A stretch of DNA of 26,286 nt from Bacteroidales bacterium UBA1725 (GTDB lineage: Bacteria > Bacteroidota > Bacteroidia > Bacteroidales > UBA932): positions 1 to 26,286 of the forward strand of contig DCIN01000042.1 of assembly GCA_002315815.1 (NCBI GenBank), written 5' to 3'. Under the pieces are notes generated by a model. That model did not search any database. It saw only the letters and a list, made by a program, of their open reading frames with translations, and was not told where the DNA came from. Positions 23,040 through 26,286 of the stretch are shown one piece after another. Every line of letters starts with the position of its first letter. Position 1 is the first letter of the stretch. The position numbers and the translations under genes were made by a program.

Positions 23040-25404
23040 TTTTGTCAGCACACTTCGCAATTACGCGGTCAGCAGCCTGTTGAACATCATCGGGATGGCA
23101 GTGGCCTTTGCCGCCTTCTATGTGATTCTGACCCAGGTGTTCTGGAATACCCAGTATAACAAGAGCATAGAGGATGCAGACAGAATTTGTCTGCTGTCCA
23201 TCAGTAACGACTATTCGTCAGATGAATGGTCAAACTACTTGTCAAGACCTGTAGGGGAACGCATCATTTCCTCGTGTCAGGGAATCGAGAATGCCGGCAT
23301 TGTCAATTGGATGAATACTGACGCAAACACAATCGCATATATCAGGAGAGGGGAGTCAGTCGAAAAGTTTTTCTGGCAATCAGGATTGACCCTCACCCGG
23401 GGCGGTGCCGAAGCCATAGGTCTCAAGTTTCTGTCCGGATCATATTCTGATATGAGTACGCCGGAATGCATAGGAATATCCAGAAGTGTAGCGGAGAAGT
23501 ATCATCTCAACATTGGTGATGTCATCCGACAACAGATCAACGGAGACGGCAGCCCTTTTACGGTATCGGCCATTTTTGATGATATGCCGGACAACTCTTT
23601 GTTTTCCGGCGTTCAGATGATAAGCGATTTAGGTGAACGGTGTATTGACAACTATTCCGAATGGAGCTACAATTTCTTCGTCAAGCTTGATAATAACACC
23701 GACAAAGACTCGGTAATGGAAGGGGCCGCTTCAGTTGCCCGGGAATTGTTAGAGGGAGACACTCACAAATTTCTTCTGACCTCCCTGGACGAGTTGCTCT
23801 ATTCTTCTAAAGTATCATTTGGACGAAGCGGCAACAGGACAACCGACATCTCGCTTCTGGCGGTCGCTATTCTGATTCTCCTGACGGCTCTGGTCAATTT
23901 CATCAATTTTTTCTTTGCTCTTGTGCCGGTCAGAATCAGGAGTGTGAACACATACAAAGTATTCGGAATGTCAAGGAGCAGGTTGGTGCTGAACTTCATA
24001 CTGGAGTCTCTGGGGCTGGTAATCATATCCTTGGCATTAGCTGCGATTATGGTTTTTGTCATTGCCGGTTCCCCCTTGTCCTCGGCTTTGCGGGCACCTC
24101 TGAACATCAGTATCAATACTGTTGTGGCAGTCATCACCGTTGCCGCAGCCATTCTTTCGACAGCAGCCGGCAGCATTTACCCGGCCTTGTACATCACATC
24201 TTTCCAGCCAGCCATCGTTCTCAAAGGCTTTTCCGGCAGTGCAAATGGCAACTCTCTCAGATCCATCCTGATAGGATTCCAATTCTTCATTTCCATCACT
24301 CTCATACTATGTTCATCTTTTGTGAAGCTCCAGCACGAATATATGATGAATTATGACCTTGGCTTTGACAAAGAGCAACTTCTGTGCGGACAATTCGCAG
24401 GTGATCCCGGCAGTAATTCCCTTTGTTATTATTGCAAGTCATACGAGGCCTTCGAAACTACATTGAGGAGTGATCCCCGTATCAAGGACGTTGCCTGGGC
24501 TGCCGGAGACATCATTGCGGCAGGACGTATGGGCTGGGGACGCGACTACAAAGACGGAAGCATATACTTCCAGTGCTATCCTGTGTCCTGGAATTTCCTC
24601 GAATTTATGGGAATTGATATCGTCAGAGGCCGTAATTTCAATAAGTCCGATGAGCAGAGCGAGGGTGGAGCCATTATTTTCAACGAAGAGGCAGACCACC
24701 GCTACGGAATAGATTTCGATGCTTCTTTCTATGGTCATTCAGATATGCCCAGCGAAATTGCCGGAGTGTGCAAAGACTTCCATTTCAAGCCATTGCAGTA
24801 CGAAGGGGATGCTTTTGCCTTCTATGTGTTCGGCCAGAATAATCCCTGGACTCCACTTACCAATTTATATGTAAGAACCGAGGCCGGTGCTGACCCTTTT
24901 GAAGTGATGGAATTCATCAGGACAACAGTTGCACAGCTCGATCCTGATTACGACATTGATTTGCTGTCTCTCTCCTCCTTCGACCAATCGCTGGAGCAGA
25001 AGTACAGAGATGACAGAAACCTGTCAACACTTATGTCACTTTTCACTGTCATAGCAATAATCATCTCGCTGATGGGTGTCTTCGGGATAGTACTGTTCGA
25101 TACCCGTCACAAGAGCCGTGAGATAGCTGTGAGGAGGGTAATGGGGGCAGAAGTGTCAGATATTCTCGAAATGCTGAACAGGAAATACATAATAACGGTA
25201 CTCCTCTGTTTCTTGATAGCCTTGCCGGTCAGCTGTATCGTCATAAACCGTTACCTTGCCGGTTTTGCAAATAGAACTCCCGTATCCTGGTGGGTCTTCC
25301 TCCTTACTCTTGTGGGGGTGTTGTCAGTGACCGTCATAATAGTGACACTGCGAAACTTGAACGCAGCACAGGCCAATCCGGTACATTCTCTCAAGGAGGA
25401 ATGA
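23020..25404 (+). CDS. MacB/FtsX-type ABC permease 3 (8 predicted helices)
   Basis: A 794-residue FtsX-type permease. Helix 1 is ~18-41 (LLNIIGMAVAFAAFYVILTQ), and the first periplasmic domain runs to ~270. Helices 2-4 fall at ~275-392 and helix 5 at ~416-436. The second periplasmic domain ends at ~665, followed by helices 6-8 (~667-780). The coupling motif after helix 6 reads SREIAVRRVMGAE and the first one RSVNTYKVFGMSRSR. It ends NPVHSLKEE. I chose the ATG at 23020 over the GTG at 23017. The start lies inside the ATPase gene, so these two are tightly coupled, and permease 3 may be the primary partner of the ATPase. The N-terminal half differs most from permeases 1 and 2. Confidence 0.9.
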   Translation: MRNLFSNFVSTLRNYAVSSLLNIIGMAVAFAAFYVILTQVFWNTQYNKSIEDADRICLLSISNDYSSDEWSNYLSRPVGERIISSCQGIENAGIVNWMNTDANTIAYIRRGESVEKFFWQSGLTLTRGGAEAIGLKFLSGSYSDMSTPECIGISRSVAEKYHLNIGDVIRQQINGDGSPFTVSAIFDDMPDNSLFSGVQMISDLGERCIDNYSEWSYNFFVKLDNNTDKDSVMEGAASVARELLEGDTHKFLLTSLDELLYSSKVSFGRSGNRTTDISLLAVAILILLTALVNFINFFFALVPVRIRSVNTYKVFGMSRSRLVLNFILESLGLVIISLALAAIMVFVIAGSPLSSALRAPLNISINTVVAVITVAAAILSTAAGSIYPALYITSFQPAIVLKGFSGSANGNSLRSILIGFQFFISITLILCSSFVKLQHEYMMNYDLGFDKEQLLCGQFAGDPGSNSLCYYCKSYEAFETTLRSDPRIKDVAWAAGDIIAAGRMGWGRDYKDGSIYFQCYPVSWNFLEFMGIDIVRGRNFNKSDEQSEGGAIIFNEEADHRYGIDFDASFYGHSDMPSEIAGVCKDFHFKPLQYEGDAFAFYVFGQNNPWTPLTNLYVRTEAGADPFEVMEFIRTTVAQLDPDYDIDLLSLSSFDQSLEQKYRDDRNLSTLMSLFTVIAIIISLMGVFGIVLFDTRHKSREIAVRRVMGAEVSDILEMLNRKYIITVLLCFLIALPVSCIVINRYLAGFANRTPVSWWVFLLTLVGVLSVTVIIVTLRNLNAAQANPVHSLKEE

Positions 25405-25465
25405 AGCTATAGTAGGAATGAAACTAGAGGGGTGAAACTATAGGAGGGATGAAACTATAGGAGAT
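25402..25465. repeat. ~16-bp tandem repeat after the operon, about four copies
   Basis: Four imperfect copies of TGAAACTATAGGAGGGA begin at 25402, 25419, 25433 and 25450. The first overlaps the stop codon of permease 3. The array fills the 70-bp gap between the converging genes. No strong terminator hairpin is visible there. Confidence 0.8.
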
Positions 25466-25474
25466 GATTGGTTC

Positions 25475-26179
25475 TCAGAGAGTACGGACAATGCCGAATT
25501 TAATGCCGTAAAGGCCTTCGGTTGCAATTGCGGTAAACAGTCCGCTGAGCTTCCCCGTGAAGAGTACAAGTTGGTTGTCATACTCAGTCTTGTTGTCATA
25601 TTTGGTTGCCGAACCTGAATAACCCAGCGAAAGTATTGCGACATTCACGAATATTGTTGTACTTTCGTTCAGTCTGAATCCCAACGCAGGCATAGCCTGA
25701 ATGCCATAATTGAATTTTTTGTTGAAAATTTTGTATATATAGCCTTCCTCATCCACCCTTCTGGGGTACATTGTGCCATAGTATGCGTGCAAATCCGCCC
25801 ATACGGAAAACCATCCGTCCTGACCGAATTCCATAAGTTTATACCGGCAGAAGGGTGCTATGTCCCAACCTATGCTGGATTTTACATATTTGTTGCTGTC
25901 ATCCTCCAGATTATAGTAACTCTTGTCGAAATTCAAATTCAATCTGGCACCGGCCATAAGCTTGGTATTGAATATATAACCTAACTGAGGGGAGATTGTG
26001 CCTCCGTACGAACTGGTCATTGTTGAATTGCTTTCTCTGCTTTCCCGGATTCCGCTGTTCTTCCAGTTCACATCGAAGGAAAGGCCTGTGAATAATTGTG
26101 CACCGGCATTGAAGGGGATAAGTGCAAGGGCAAGTGCTGCAGTGATGATTAAGAAAAACTTTCTTTTGCCGTTTTCCAT
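25475..26179 (-). CDS. Small outer-membrane beta-barrel protein
   Basis: A 234-residue exported protein with signal peptide ~1-27 (FFLIITAALALALIPFNAGAQ). Alternating polar/aromatic strands follow (LGYIFNTKLMAGARLNLNF, GWDIAPFCRYKLMEFG, GIQAMPALGFRLNESTTIF), and the last strand, GLYGIKFGIVRTL, ends at the C-terminus. This is the pattern of OmpA/OmpX-type 8- to 10-stranded barrels ('porin family / OMP_b-brl'). The start is the ATG at 26179 (MENGKRKFF); a TTG at 26185 is less likely. A TAACTTTG box at 26183-26190 lies so close that the transcript would be nearly leaderless, so that box may be chance. The gene converges on the exporter operon. Any link to it is positional only. Confidence 0.82.
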   Translation of the reverse strand: MENGKRKFFLIITAALALALIPFNAGAQLFTGLSFDVNWKNSGIRESRESNSTMTSSYGGTISPQLGYIFNTKLMAGARLNLNFDKSYYNLEDDSNKYVKSSIGWDIAPFCRYKLMEFGQDGWFSVWADLHAYYGTMYPRRVDEEGYIYKIFNKKFNYGIQAMPALGFRLNESTTIFVNVAILSLGYSGSATKYDNKTEYDNQLVLFTGKLSGLFTAIATEGLYGIKFGIVRTL

Positions 26180-26231
26180 TTTCAAAGTTAATATTGTACA
26201 GTACTATCGGTATTTAAACAGGTACCGTTCC

Positions 26232-26286
26232 TTAGAACAGGTCCGTGCCGTTTTCCTCCGACTGGATGTAAATGTACTCGTATTTT
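26232..26286 (-). CDS. 3' end of an unidentified gene, cut by the window edge
   Basis: The last 17 codons of a minus-strand reading frame, KYEYIYIQSEENGTDLF, with a TAA stop at 26232-26234. It has protein-like composition but is too short to identify. It ends 52 nt before the start of the barrel protein gene, so the two may be co-transcribed. Confidence 0.4.
   Translation of the reverse strand, partial: KYEYIYIQSEENGTDLF

Noticed and set aside
22476..23060. 194-codon open frame on the minus strand
   Set aside because: It is antisense to the ATPase gene, where all ABC motifs are present on the plus strand.
26183..26190. TAACTTTG as promoter of the small barrel gene
   Set aside because: It matches the -7 box but lies 3 nt from the ATG and has no TTG at a suitable distance upstream.

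Overview
The window looks like chromosomal DNA from a member of the Bacteroidales, probably from the gut or rumen. The case rests on several features: no Shine-Dalgarno sequences in front of the genes, Bacteroidetes-type -7 boxes (TAnnTTTG), long duplicated FtsX-type permeases, plug-and-barrel outer-membrane proteins, DUF4143 ATPases, and a GH10-feruloyl esterase fusion of the kind known from Prevotella. I see no rRNA, tRNA, CRISPR array or insertion sequence.

Left part (1-5044, all genes on the minus strand). Two paralogous small secreted proteins (278-748 and 4427-4903) form the core of ~600-bp direct repeats. Between them lie a DUF4143-type AAA ATPase and an M23 metallopeptidase lipoprotein. 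The lipoprotein reading frame is broken at a run of seven G, so it is either phase-variable or a fresh frameshift. The small paralogues keep their signal peptides and 3' flanks but differ in the middle. A palindromic hairpin follows each of them, and its loop is inverted between the two copies.

Middle-left (5045-9585, minus strand). A polysaccharide pair comes first: a GH10 xylanase/CE1 feruloyl esterase fusion, followed 3 nt later by a GH63-like lipoprotein. Upstream lies a hypothetical protein of 290 residues.

Right part (9687-26286). This is a complete envelope export system. A TolC-type outer-membrane factor (minus), an M28 peptidase (minus) and a SIMPL-domain protein (minus) come first. 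A plus-strand operon follows: HlyD/MacA adaptor, plug-and-barrel outer-membrane protein, FtsX permease 1, FtsX permease 2, MacB/LolD-type ATPase, FtsX permease 3. A small beta-barrel protein (minus) and the 3' end of another gene close the window.

The strongest regulatory signal is a matched pair of sigma-54-like promoters, one before tolC and one before the adaptor operon. Each has two TGTAA-N7-TTACA operators 21 bp apart, and the nearer operator centre lies 65.5 bp upstream of the -24 GG in both cases. This implies that one NtrC-type activator, not encoded here, switches both halves of the exporter together.

Most gaps between genes carry a short tandem repeat, each with its own unit (8, 11, ~16, 21 and 39 bp). 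The 39-bp repeat also reads as a 43-residue open frame with a hydrophobic head and two copies of a basic 13-residue unit.
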